Below, piece after piece: positions 1-11,834 of a stretch of 64,000 nt of DNA. The DNA lies in NCBI GenBank assembly GCA_963932145.1, contig OZ010588.1:103086495-103150494 (forward strand). Direction: 5' to 3'. The stretch is from Acanthosepion lycidas (Eukaryota; Mollusca; Cephalopoda; Sepiida; Sepiidae). The notes under the pieces are model-generated. The model was given only the letters and a program-made list of their open reading frames with translations, did no database searches and was not told the origin of the DNA. Position 1 is the first letter of the stretch, and each line of letters starts with the position of its first letter. A program made the position numbers and the translations under genes.

Positions 1-238
1 AATAAAAAAGACAAGAACAGAGGAGATTTGTTTATTTTCAGATTTAATGTGCCTCCTTTGAACTAATTTGAAACAATTTATAGGATTTGGGTCCCTCCTC
101 TTCAAGTTAGAGTAGATATTTTAAATTCGATGGTACCCCTTCAATGATTCAGAATCTAAATGTTAATGCATCTTTTTTTATATACATACTTATTTAAAAA
201 AATTAGTATTTTATGTTTTAAACTAAAAAACATTCTAA

Positions 239-390
239 ATGATTTTCTCTCGTACATTCATACCTGCTCGATATAAACATAAAAATGTCCTAAAATAATT
301 GTCGGACTTTGTCCATTTTATAATGTATAACGTCATTTGTTTACATTTGGATACGCATCGAGCAGATATGAATGTATGAGAGAAAATCAT
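239..390. mobile_element. Short inverted-repeat element (MITE-like)
   Basis: Arms at 239-272 and 357-390 are inverted copies of each other with about two mismatches in 34 bp, enclosing about 84 bp of AT-rich DNA with no ORF. The size and terminal inverted repeats fit a small non-autonomous DNA element or foldback. No clear target duplication is visible, so the superfamily is not assigned. Part of its interior (273-297) recurs at about 632-656. Confidence 0.6.
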
Positions 391-440
391 GGAGAATTGT
401 AGTTTAAAAACAGTAAAATCGACCTTGCTAACCGAAATGC

Positions 441-522
441 TCCTCTATGGCTCAATCGGTAAAAGCACGTCAGGCTATAAGACGCTTCCGTATAGGATAC
501 AAGTTCTATTCCTGTCGGAGGA
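441..522 (+). repeat. tRNA-like sequence with long variable arm (pseudo-tRNA or SINE head)
   Basis: An A-box-like motif (tggctcaatcgg) and a B-box-like motif (agttctattcc) are spaced as in a tRNA. The 5' end tcctc can pair with gagga at the 3' end, and tcc/agga could form a class-II variable arm, as in Leu or Ser tRNAs. The anticodon loop is not canonical (no T at position 33), so a working tRNA is unlikely. A tRNA pseudogene or a SINE head is more probable. Confidence 0.5.
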
Positions 523-1889
523 CGCATATTTTCTATGACAATTTCTCGGACATACAGGCCGGTAAATGTCGTTAATACTGTTTTTTATAAACAGAGCATT
601 TACTTAAATATTTGTATCAATAAAAAGAACGTATAAACATAAAAAATGTCTTAAAATATTTTATCTATTCATATCTCTATATCCCGTTCTATTCATATCT
701 ATCTGTCTATCTGTCTATCTGTCTGTCTGTCTGTTTATCGTTTGAACCGACTGCTGCAACTCGTTCGCATTGCCGGATCATTTATCACCCAAAAGGACGA
801 CGGCTACTGTCGATGAGTTTAACCAACGAATGGCACAAAAGACTCTTGTAACATTGTCTTTCTGGATGAGAGCCGTAGAATGGATTTATAAGTAAAACAT
901 CGCAGTCTGTTAGTGATTAAAACATCCTTATCAACACCCTATTTAATTGGGAAACAGAAGTTTTACTTTTATACGCATTTGGATAACAGTGGTACCCGGT
1001 GTCATTCGATAAGAATTAAGTAGTTAGTGCGTATTATACACCCGTAAATCACTGTCTAAAGTTGATTGTTTGTCCATGTGTGTGTGCATATATTACGTAA
1101 AATTGTGCCGCCAAAATAACTATAAAGAAATGTAACTCAGTGCCGTTTACGATGTAAATAATAATTTAACGTAAATAACACCCGTTTACGATGTAAATAA
1201 ACGTACACAACTGCCGCTTATATCTTAAATAAATGTATGTAACCTATTACCAATTTCACTAAGATCCAATATAAACTTTCTTTAGCCATCAGGAAAAAAA
1301 AAAGTCAGGTGAGTTGATTTCATGCATATTGGGCTTCTTAAGTTTCCTCGGAGCTTTAATATCTTATTCCAGGTGAAGCCGGGAAATTGAAACAAAAATC
1401 CACGTGTTTTATAATTAAAAAATAATCATGTTGTAAACTTTTCCCCCCACTTAAAATAAAATAAGTTGTTGAGGGGTTCTCCCCTTTTTACACAAATGGA
1501 CTCACCCAGTATATATATATACTACGGCTACGTGAAGATCCGAGAGAGCAGAACAGAGTCGAGTAGAGTCCAGAGTGACAGGTTGTAGGTAACCGGAAGA
1601 GTAAGAAATCATACAGCAATACCAAAGACTGTATATATATTTTGCTACTAACCCGTATTCCTGGAACTACTAATCTGCTTTACCAGTTTGTATTATTACG
1701 TTAATACATTATTTTCATATATTCATTCCTGGCGTTTGTTATTTATTGGTACCGGATTTCAACCCGGAATCCACAACAAAAGTCAAAACAATATTTTATA
1801 TTTTATTCAACTACATGAAAGTGATACGTTTTAAAAAGGCATTGCAGGATTTTTTTTTCTCTATTTCGTATCTTTGGGGGCCGCCTTTA
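523..1889. other. Intergenic, simple repeats only
   Basis: A TCTA/TCTG microsatellite lies at about 697-735. The motif cgtttacgatgtaaata occurs twice (about 1,144 and 1,182). No convincing coding exon is seen. A promoter-like or LTR-like look around 1,500-1,790 could not be substantiated. Confidence 0.5.
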
Positions 1890-2435
1890 ATGGAGACGCA
1901 ACAGGAAATGAAAAGACGTCTAGCAAGAGAAAGAAAAATGCGACAAAGTGCTAGGCAAACTCTTGAACAGAGATCTGCTAGAAAAGTTGCAGATGCGATC
2001 TATAGATTCAGGAAGCTAAGTTGCGAAACTCTTGAAGAGACTGAAGCGAGGAAAGCTGACGCACGAATAGACAAACGAAACGTATTGCGAATGAAACGGC
2101 AAAAGAGGCTGAAAAAAGGTGGGCAGATTTACGAAGGAGACAAGCGAAACGTATTGCGAATGAAACGGCAAAAGAGGTTGAAAAAAAGCGAGCAGATTTG
2201 CGAAGGAGACAAGCGAAACGTATTGCGAATGAAACGGCAGAAGAGGCCGAAAAAAAAGCGGGCAGATTTGCGAAGGAGACAAGCGAAACGTATTGCGAAC
2301 GGAACAGAGGAAGAAGCCAGTGCAAGGAGCGTTGAGGCACGTTTTAGGGCAGCTCAGCGGCTGAGAAACGAACGTCCAGAAAAGGCAGAGCACCGGAGAA
2401 TAAAGCATGCGCAATTAACGAGACAGACAGCATAG
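1890..2435 (+). CDS. Highly charged repeat ORF, possibly a transposon-encoded N-terminal region
   Basis: An ATG-initiated frame of 181 codons (an in-frame ATG also lies at 1,815). It encodes an Arg/Lys/Glu-rich protein likely to be helical or coiled-coil. The centre is built from tandem 69-bp DNA units beginning near 2,071, 2,140 and 2,209, with a fourth near 2,279 after a 70-bp step. The first three units read KRNVLRMKRQKR in this frame, while the flanks read the register RRRQAKRIAN. Two compensating single-base shifts therefore seem to have moved the middle out of the original frame without making a stop. Similar charged repeats of the ET-EE-EKR-AD-RRRQAKR type are found in proteins of invertebrate mobile elements such as Helitrons, but no helicase or Rep domain follows. 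Function unknown; it may be a fragment. Confidence 0.4.
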   Translation: METQQEMKRRLARERKMRQSARQTLEQRSARKVADAIYRFRKLSCETLEETEARKADARIDKRNVLRMKRQKRLKKGGQIYEGDKRNVLRMKRQKRLKKSEQICEGDKRNVLRMKRQKRPKKKRADLRRRQAKRIANGTEEEASARSVEARFRAAQRLRNERPEKAEHRRIKHAQLTRQTA

Positions 2436-2889
2436 TAGCGGAGAAATTCAGCAACCGTTATAAAGAATTCGACATTTACGGAAATCGATTCACTACAACG
2501 CAGCTACGGTGTTGAAAATCCTTCACGACTTTATATACCTATCGATTACGCAAGCTGGTCCCACTACTTAGTAACGAGATACTCTTTGCATTGTTATGAT
2601 AACATGAGACGTTAATCAATGCTATCGAATTGAAAATGTTTCGTTTTACTAAATAGAAAGACCAGGTTGCTAATACAATGCTTTTGGTTCGTGATAGTTT
2701 TCTCTGAATAGTTATACTTTTAATGATTTAAAAATCAGAATTCTTTCTTGCATGCTACGATAGAGTTATTTATATAGATTATTTATTTATATCTATGGTA
2801 TCTCCAAAGATTTGTTTGAAAAAAATGATATGAAAAAATGCCACAAAGTTTTACTGTCAAAGAGGAAAGACAAAAATATTTATAAATTA
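2436..2889. other. Intergenic, nothing recognised
   Basis: AT-rich sequence with no convincing ORF, repeat structure or RNA gene. Confidence 0.4.
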
Positions 2890-3653
2890 TTAAAGTATTT
2901 TTTAATCCTTTTCAGAACCTTCAAAGAAATTCATATTCGTAGCCTTTAATATTTATACTATAAGGTCACGTCTTTGGAGAATTAAAATCTTCAATTTTTT
3001 TGTAAAAGTTATAGAAAATCTGCTCTGAATCGAAAAATAAGAAATGCAATAATACTAATATAATATAATTATTTAATTATAAAAGCTTTTAAATTTTTTT
3101 AAATGAATAATGAATTTTTACGAGAATTGTTTTCATTTTTTTATTTTAATTAAAATGATTCATAAAGTTTTAAAACCTTTAAAATTCTGTATTAATTTGT
3201 CGTGGTCAAGTGATATCATTATTAAATAAAAGCTTTATTTATTAATCATAAATGAAAAAGCTTACTACAATTCAGTGACCACCTGTATTTTAAAAAGATT
3301 TTTTCTTATTTTTGCGTGTGTGCAAATACGGACGTCGATACACAACATTATCAGGAAATAAGAGCAGTAATTATAATAAATTTAAAACCAATGTATCTCA
3401 AATTCAATAAAACATTAGATTATTTAGAATATTTTTCTAAATTTTTAAGAATAATGGGTATCTTTTTTTAATTATATAAAAATGTCCCTCACGTTATATA
3501 TGTCAAATAATTTTTACAGATATGTCCGCCGTTGAAAATGTTTCCAAACATAAGACTATCGAAATAGTTGTGAATACTTCATAAAAACACCCACCTACGT
3601 ATAAAAAATGATTTTCTGAGATATTTTAAACGAAAAGTAAGTAATATTTGTTT
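2890..3653. repeat. AT-rich dispersed repeat, copy 1, left part
   Basis: This sequence matches 26,040-26,880 in the same orientation and order. Shared landmarks include gaatcgaaaaataa near 3,032 and 26,460, and a shared block ending ...tatttgttt at the LTR junction. It has no ORF and is interrupted by the LTR block that follows, resuming at 5,758. The family is not recognised. Confidence 0.6.
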
Positions 3654-5757
3654 TGTGACACTATTTGGCTTGCCAAAGGGGAGAAAGAAGGAAAAAGGAA
3701 AAGGGAAACGCGAGAATTAAATTTAGGTGATAAGAGGCCATCACGAAAAGGACACTGAGCGGTGTTATTTTTCTGACAAGGAAAAGTCGTAAGATTTTTT
3801 TTTATTTCCAGTGTCGAGAAGTCGAAAAAGGAAGATACTGGAATTAATCTGATTTATGTTACGGGGCGGGTGAAAATTCCAAGTTGGCCAAATAACCTCA
3901 GAGACAGAATTCTAAATAGATAAACATTTAACTGTGTCGTAGGAATGCCCATTTGAGGCCTCCCACAGAATCCTAAAGAGATAAAAATTAAATAGGTCAT
4001 CTGCTGACCGAGAAACAAAAATGTCCGCTGACCACCATGAAGTAGAGGTTAAGCCTTTGTCGATGGGAAGATAGCGTTTGGACAAGGCATCTGTTTTGTG
4101 TTGAAATTCGGCTATGACAGCGAAACTATTTTATCGGATCAGAAATTGGCACTAAGAATGAAAATACGTCTAAAATGGCCAACCGCTTGGTTACGGCGAA
4201 AAGCTAATTGACGAATTCCAGGTTGGCCAAATAACCTACAGGGCAGAATTCTAAATAGATAAAAAATATTTAGGTCGCAGAAAATGTCCGTTGGATCAAC
4301 CGCAGAATTACAAAAAAAAAAACACAAAAGACTAAAACATCAGTATCTACGGAAAGATATCGTTTGGAAAGGCATCTGTTTTGTGTTGAAATTCGGCTAT
4401 GGCGGCGAAACTATTTTATCGGATCGGTAATTGGCACCAAAAATGCGATCTCATCATATGACTACCCACTTGATGCTGGCGAAAAGTCTCGATTGATAAA
4501 GTCCAAGTGACATTGGGATAAGAAATAAGATTAAGGGATCACACTACGGGTCGTATTGGTTTGTTGTCGGTCAGAGGAAAAGAGAGAAAGAAAAGAAAGA
4601 AAAAGAAGAAAAAAAAGGAAGATAATTTTTTTCTTTGAGCAAGATTTTTTAAAACGAGGCTAGTCTGGCCACACCCACACTGCTGGACGCCCATTGGCTG
4701 AATGCTGGCATGAGCGTTAAGCGAAGGTAAACTATGAAGAAGGAGTGGAGGACTGTTAGCACCCCCTGAAGGGATAGGTGTGAGATGCCACTGTGAGAGA
4801 GAGGGGAAACCCGTTGACACCCTCTGAGGGTATGGTGAGATACCAATATGAGAACAGAAGAAGGTGGGAGGACGAGAAGACTTCCAAAAATGGAAAAGAA
4901 TAAAAATTTCCTGACCGAAACCAAAGAAGTGGATAGTGGGTTTGGAATTATCAAGGAATCTCAAACACCGACGAGCCCACCCCGGTTTTGGTCGGCGTCC
5001 ATATAAGCAAAGTCGTAGCGAGCGAAAATCAGTTCGGTTCCAGTTCAGTTCGGTTCCAGTTCAGTTGAGTTAAGTTCGAAGTTCGCAGTTGATGTTGCAC
5101 CCGCCTCGAAGAAGCTGACTAAGATTCACACAATTCCGAACTCATCTTCTAATCAAGAACAATTTATTTTTGAAGATCTACTTAGACTCACACCACCAAT
5201 ACAAGATTTACGAATATCGCCTGAAGACACACTAAGAACCAGTTTCTTAAAATAACAAACAACTTAAGATGTTAAGACTTGCCTAACAAGAACAAAGTGT
5301 CACGAATCCATATAGCGTGTTGGGAAGTAGACGCAGTCGTGTATTCAGCGACTATATATAAAAGATTGTTATCCTTTTTTTTAACACATTTGAACTTTTC
5401 GAGTTATTATTTTATTTTATTTTGCATGTACTTGTGCGATATCACCCTTATTCGAACGGCTTGCATTACGGCCCCGGCGACTGATTGATTTCGTCTGCTT
5501 AAGATCAATTCACAACGTGGGTAGGCTAGACTGGAAATCAAAGCAGTTACTTCGGTAACCAGACGTTGGAGGCAGGCTGGGAACGACGAGGCTGATACCG
5601 AATCTAACCAGATTCCCATCCGAATCACCAAAAGGTTAGAACGTCACATTTGGTGCCCCGACCAATACCAAGCCAGTTGGTCGTCACAGGACAGGATAGC
5701 ACGACGGACGCAACCAGGCGGACGTCACGTTTGGCGCAGAGACACCGGGGGGACGTC
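3654..5757 (+). mobile_element. LTR retroelement fossil (solo-LTR-like block, long LTR)
   Basis: The block starts TGTGACAC and ends GTCACA. GTTT flanks it on both sides; the unoccupied relative near 26,872 has GTTT once, so it is an insertion with a 4-bp duplication. A TATA-like motif (catataag) lies near 4,998, followed by short ttcagttcggttc iterations. Near 5,650 is TTGGTGCCCCGACC, which looks like a tRNA primer-binding site next to an LTR 3' end. The block carries internal tandem duplications (about 3,875-4,215 against 4,216-4,490). No gag or pol coding is seen, so it is a broken, non-coding relic. A relative in the opposite orientation lies at 27,040-29,024. LTR family not resolved. Confidence 0.6.
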
Positions 5758-6180
5758 ACAGTTTCAAATCAGATTAATTAAACTTTAAATCAGCGAATCT
5801 TTCTTAAATAAAGTTTCAGAAAAGTATATTTTATTTCTGAAAAATTTTAATATCGAGAATTATGTTGATAAGAGTTTTAAATATGGCTAAAATCAGCTAT
5901 TTTTAGCGATTTCAAAAAAATAAAAAACTCATTCCTATCCATTTAAATACGTTTTGAAACGCAGCAAATTTAATCTATTAGCATGGAATTAAAATTAAAA
6001 TAAAAGCTCAAAAAAAATTTTTTTTTTTCATTTTTAAAAATTAATTTTAAACCTTTGGTTTCACTTTTCTTTGGAGGCTCCTAACAAAATCATTGATTAC
6101 TCATTTAGAAAATATAGCCAAAATTAATAAAAGTTGCTCAGTAAGGACCGGTGAAAATTCAGTCAAAACTGAAGCTTTCA
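5758..6180. repeat. AT-rich dispersed repeat, copy 1, right part
   Basis: Continues the repeat left at 3,653. The segment beginning tttcaaatcagattaa matches 26,877-27,030, and a later part (about 5,960-6,060) matches 29,060-29,180 on the far side of the second LTR block. Non-coding. Confidence 0.6.
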
Positions 6181-6760
6181 TATTTAAATGTGTGTTTATT
6201 ATTTATTTATTTTTTTAAATGTTATAAAAAAATTAAAAGTTATAAAATGAAAGAATCGATACAGTATGTATGTGCGTGTGTACTGTAAATATATTACTTA
6301 GTTTCTTTTTGATGTTTGTTTTTTATTTTTAATTTTTAAATAAAGATAGAAAAATAAAACAATTCATGATGATTCATCGTGTTTTCCTCCAATGTATTAA
6401 CTAAGCGGAAAAAAATAATCAGCACTTATTTCGATTAACAGCGTTAGTTAGAACGATCACTTCGTTACTTAGAACGATTTTTGTGCTACTTAGAATAATT
6501 ACTTCGCTACTTATGTAAATGTAAAACCAGTCTTAGTTGACAATAAGTTACAGATGGCTTTAAAAAGGCGCTGTTGGTTATTTATGACTAATTTGTTTAA
6601 ATAATGAACTGACTATTGTTTGCCTCACGTAGCAATAATTATAACTACGCAGTGAGTCCCGATAAAAAATAAAATATAATATGAAAACAAAATATATAAA
6701 TAAAAATAAGAAGAATTCAAATAAAATAAGGCAGTTGCGCCTTCCTTTAAACCCTCTCTA

Positions 6761-6817
<57 letters not shown>

Positions 6818-8343
6818 TTATTTCTATATACTTCTCTCTTAACAAATGAGAAGGCAACCCTCAAATAAAAAAGAGGGAGTAGGAGAAACAGCAGAAGTTT
6901 ACTGGCCATTTATGACTAAAATCTACCAAAAATCAGAGAGGTTCCACGCATAACTTCCGCTATATAAAAATAAAAAGGAAATAAAGGAACAGCGGAAAAT
7001 AAAATAATTTTGACTAATCAAAAAAAATAACATAGAGACTTTTGATGTTAGCCGAAACCAAGGTTCGTGCCAGTAGTCTGGGAGTCTTATCAAAAGGATA
7101 TAAACTGACCGCCCTCTGACAGTAATGGAGAAGGGACCGCCAGAGAAACTAGCCATGCGTGTCGCTTGAATCTGCTAAATGAATCTTTTCTCACACGAAC
7201 CAAGAAAAACACAACAGATTAACGCCAACCTGGACTTTCTCTCGACTGCTGCTTATAAACGACCATTTGCTACACCAAATATCAAAAGATTCACTCCAAT
7301 CTAAATCAAATAAGGGAATATATATTATGTGTTTATACCTCACAACACAGTTCGTTTTATTTCAAAGTTTCCGATAAAATAATTACCAAGTCTCTCTGGC
7401 ACAACTCACTACACTTGTGAACTACACAATAAAATGTGGCATCAAAATAAGTAATCGTTTTCTCTAAATATTGGCGCCTTGATTATGTAGATATATGATA
7501 CTACTTAATCTCTCTCTCTCTCTCTCTTTCTCTCCCATTCCTCCTACCTCCTCTTTCGCCCTCACTTTCTTCTTTTTCTTCTCCCTCACTACAATATTTA
7601 CCCTTCCCTACATAATTTCGTGTCCTTTCTCTCTTTATCTTCCCTTCCAAATTCTCTCTTCAGCTTCGTCCCATACCTTAGTTTACTCGAATAATTTGAA
7701 GAGACTTTGGTCGGCCGATAAATTAACAACACGACTGACACGACAATCTCGAATCTATAAACAAGCCGTTCTTCAACTCGTGTTAGATAAAACTTCATAA
7801 TTATTTACTGGTGAATAGAATGCCATTTATTTAGTTTAATATTCAGGATATATTGAATATAAACTATAAAATGCGGAGCAACCTTAAATTTTTGTTGATT
7901 TGTATATAGAATGCAGTTGCAACATTACTTAACTATTAAATGGCGGGTATCATCAATTGAGGTTTATAGCATCCTGCTACCACTTTTTCTATCAATGTCA
8001 AATTTTCTGAAAATCTGTGCAAAAAGTGGATCACAGAGCCATGATATTTTTCTCACCTCTTATTGGTCAGTTAATATTTAAATCATGCTCTCAACTACAT
8101 CCGAATAACATCGACCTAGTTCCTGGCCTGACGAAAAAAAATTCCGCCAAATTTTGTTTATGTTTTCCCGGAGCCTATCACGTGAGTACGTTGATTAGAA
8201 ATACCAGACAGAAGTTTGTTCTTCCTCTATTTTTGATTTCTCTCACTTACTAAAATGTAGCTGTTTAAGAAATCGCGTTTCGACCCCTTGCGGGCAGACG
8301 CTATGAAAACATATTCACACAAGCACACATACATTTACGTAGA
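6181..8343. other. Intergenic with CT microsatellites
   Basis: A CT/TC microsatellite lies at about 6,761-6,814 and a shorter pyrimidine-rich run at 7,505-7,580. Short open frames here are low-complexity translations. No gene, RNA gene or classified element is seen. Confidence 0.5.
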
Positions 8344-10909
8344 GAAACTTAATTACAAACATTACGAACATTACAGAACATTACAAGCATCAAAATATGT
8401 TTCGAATATCCAACTACAAGTAACCGAAACTTAATTACAAACATTACGAACATTACAGAACATTACAAGCATCAAAATATGTTTCGAATATCAAACTACA
8501 AGTAACAGAAACTTAATTCCATATATTACGAACATTACATAACATTACAAGCATCAAAATATGTTTCGAATATCCAAGTAAAAGTAACAGAAACTTAATT
8601 ACAAACATTACGAACATTACAGAACATTACAAGCATCAAAATATGTTTCGAATATCCAACTACAAGTAACCGAAACTTAATTACAAACATTACGAACATT
8701 ACAGAACATTACAAGCATCAAAATATGTTTCGAATATCCAAGTAAAAGTAACAGAAACTTAATTCCAAACATTACGAACATTACAGAACATTACAAGCAT
8801 CAAAATATGTTTCGAATATCCAACTACAAGTAACAGAAACATAATTACAAACATTACGAACAGTACAGAACATTACAAGCATCAAAATATGTTTCGAATA
8901 TCCAACTACAAGTAACAGAAACTTAATTACAAACATTACGAACATTACAGAACATTACAAGCATCAAAATATGTTTCGAATATCCAAGTAAAAGTAACAG
9001 AAACTTAATTACAAACATTACGAACATTACAGAACATTACAAGCATCAAAATATGTTTCGAATATCCAACTACAAGTAACAGAAACTTAATTCCAAACAT
9101 TACGAACATTACAGAACATTACAAGCATCAAAATATGTTTCGAATATCCAACTACAAGTAACAGAAACTTAATTACAAACATTACGAACATTACATAACA
9201 TTACAAGCATCAAAATATGTTTCGAATATCCAAGTAAAAGTAACAGAAACTTAATTACAAACATTACGAACATTACAGAACATTACAAGCATCGAAATAT
9301 GTTTCGAATATCCAAGTAAAAGTAACAGAAACTTAATTACAAACATTACGAACATTACAGAACATTACAAGCATCAAAATATGTTTCGAATATCCAAGTA
9401 AAAGTAACAGAAACTTAATTCCAAACATTACGAACATTACAGAACATTACAAGCATCAAAATATGTTTCGAATATCCAAGTAAAAGTAACAGAAACTTAA
9501 TTACAAATATTCCGAACATTACAGAACATTAAAAGCATCAAAATATGTTTAGAATATCCAAGTAAAAGTAACAGAAACTTAATTAAAAACATTACGAACA
9601 TTACAGAACATTACAAGCATCAAAATATGTTTCGAATATCCAAGCAAAAGTAACAGAAACTTAATTACAAACATTCCAAAGATTACAGAACATTACAAGC
9701 ATCAAAATATGTTTCGAATATCCAACTAAAAGTAACAGAATCTTAATTCCAAACATTACGAACATTACAGAACATTACAAGCATCAAAATATGTTTCGAA
9801 TATCCAAGTAAAAGTAACAGAAACTTAATTCCAAACATTGCGAACATTACAGAACATTACAAGCATCAAAATATGTTTCGAATATCCAAGTAAAAGTAAC
9901 AGAAACTTAATTACAAACAATACGTACATTACAGAACATTACAAGCATCAAAATATGTTACGAATATCCAAGTAAAAGTAACAGAAACTTAATTACAAAC
10001 ATTACGAACATTACAGAACATTACAAGCATCAAAATATGTTTCGAATATCCAACTACAAGTAACAGAAACTTAATTCCAAACATTACGAACATTACAGAA
10101 CATTACAAGCATCAAAATATGTTTCGAATATCTAACTACAAGTAACAGAATCTTAATTACAACCATTACGAACATTACAGAACATTACAAGCATCAAAAT
10201 ATGTTTCGAATATCCAAGTAAAAGTAACAGAAACTTAATTACAAACATTACGAACATTACAGAACATTACAAGCATTAAAATATGCTTCGAATATCCAAC
10301 TACAAGTAACAGAAACTTAATTACAAACATTACGAACATTACAGAACATTACAAGCATCAAAATATGTTTCGAATATCCAAGTAAAAGTAACAGAAACTT
10401 AATTACAAACATTACGAACATTACAGAACATTACAAGCATTAAAATATGTTTCGAATATCCAAGTAAAAGTAACAGAAACTTAATTACAAACATTACGAA
10501 CATTACAGAACATTACAAGCATCAAAATATGTTTCGAATATCTAAGTAAAAGTAACAGAATCTTAATTACAAACATTCCAAACATTACAGAACATTACAA
10601 GCATCAAAATATGTTTCGAATATCCAAGTAAAAGTAACAGAAACTTAATTACAAACATTACGAACATTACAGAACATTACAAGCATGAAAATATGTTACG
10701 AATATCCAAGTAAAAGTAACAGAAACTTAATTACAAACATTACGAACATTACAGAACATTACAAGCATCAAAATATGTTTCGAATATCCAAGTAAAAGTA
10801 ACAGAAACTTAATTCCAAACATTACGAACATTACAGAACATTACAAGCATCAAAATATGTTTCGAATATCCAACTACAAGTAACAGAAACTTAATTACAA
10901 ACATTATGG
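8344..10909. repeat. 82-bp tandem satellite, about 31 units
   Basis: Units beginning gaaacttaatt start every 82 bp from 8,344 to 10,886, where the last partial unit begins (8,344 + 31 x 82 = 10,886), so no net length change has accumulated. Sampled unit starts (8,426, 9,000, 9,656, 10,886) all fall in register. Each unit contains an older ~10-bp sub-repeat (acattac-type) followed by tatgtttcgaatatc. Two variants at the unit end, ccaactacaag and ccaagtaaaag, are interspersed, with the second dominating about 9,164-9,983. Non-coding. There are no unique spacers, so it is not a CRISPR-like array. Confidence 0.95.
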
Positions 10910-11330
10910 AAAATTCACTGCTTCAACTCTTCTGAAGTCAAAAGTTTATTAACATATTTTTAGCTTTACAGAATTCTTTCAATTCTCTCACAGTGAACAT
11001 TTTGAGCGGCAAGTTCATTCAACTTCCAATGATCTCAGATAAAAAAATATTTCATTAGTAAAGACTTTAATTCCAGTCAAAGGGAAGTAATCGCGATGCT
11101 TGTACATTATTACATACTTAAATATAAATATGAATATTGTTCTTGTTATAAAATGGCCGTACACGAATATCATCAATTAATGGTTTAATTTTTTTTTTTC
11201 CAATGATATGGGCTCCATTTATTCATGATTCCAGACTAAAGGACTAATTGTCAACTCTAGGATACATGACGTTATTATTTACTAGGATTCATGAGATTTC
11301 ATTTCCGGGTGTAATTATCCGCAAATAAAG
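10910..11330. other. Intergenic, nothing recognised
   Basis: Sequence between the satellite edge and a SINE tail. No ORF or repeat structure was identified. Confidence 0.4.
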
Positions 11331-11729
11331 TTTGATTGATTTGTTTTTACGGCTTATCAACCTTTTGCAGGTTATTCAAAGCCAGAAAATATTTTTGCAT
11401 TGTAAGAATAATTTTTGTGAGTGGGAGGAGATAATAATGATTTAATAATACAAGTCCTACCAATTAACCCATAGCTGGTGAGAGAAGTGCATTCACGCCT
11501 TTCCCGGGGGTATTTACGCGTAAGTGTATATAACAAACCTAACTGGAATTAGAACACGGCTCTCAGATTTCCAATTCCGAGCCGTTATCCATTATTTCAC
11601 CCGCACATTCAAGCTTACAGCACCTGGCGTCTCCAAACGTTTGCCCATCTAGGTACTTACCAGGCTCGACGTTGCTTAACTTCGGTAATCGTACGAGAAC
11701 CAGTGTTTCAATGTGACATGATCGTCAAC
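11331..11729 (-). mobile_element. SINE with 5S rRNA-like head plus tRNA-like module
   Basis: On the minus strand, 11,729-11,611 reads as a full-length (~119 nt) 5S rRNA-like sequence, including gaagttaagcaacgtcg and the 3' part ccaggtgctgtaagctt. It is followed by a tRNA-like module: an A-box region at 11,599-11,581 and a B-box-like gttctaattcc at 11,555-11,545. A body and an A-rich tail ending near 11,331 come next. Such 5S-headed SINEs use the internal Pol III promoter of 5S. Both 5S and tRNA promoter elements are visible here. Four further copies occur in the window, all on this strand. Confidence 0.8.
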
Positions 11730-11834
11730 CAAACATAAATTTGAAAGAATAGGCCAAATGCATACTTCTCGAAGAGAAAAGAGACGAAAAATGCTGACCA
11801 AGTTGATGCCAAAAACGCCAATCTCCATTGTTCA

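Noticed and set aside
1500-1800. Possible LTR leader and primer site (tggtaccggatttcaaccc) ahead of the charged repeat ORF
   Set aside because: No second LTR, no matching tRNA geometry and no pol sequence; not supportable.
4539-4964. Minus-strand open frames of 100-140 codons
   Set aside because: They lie inside the LTR block, are Phe/Ser/Pro-rich and lack domain features; chance frames of a pyrimidine-rich strand.
7495-7800. 101-codon frame starting in a CT repeat
   Set aside because: Composition driven by the microsatellite; no recognisable domain.
8344-10909. Regular direct repeats resembling a CRISPR array
   Set aside because: Units are contiguous 82-bp repeats with no unique spacers, and the DNA is clearly animal; it is a satellite.
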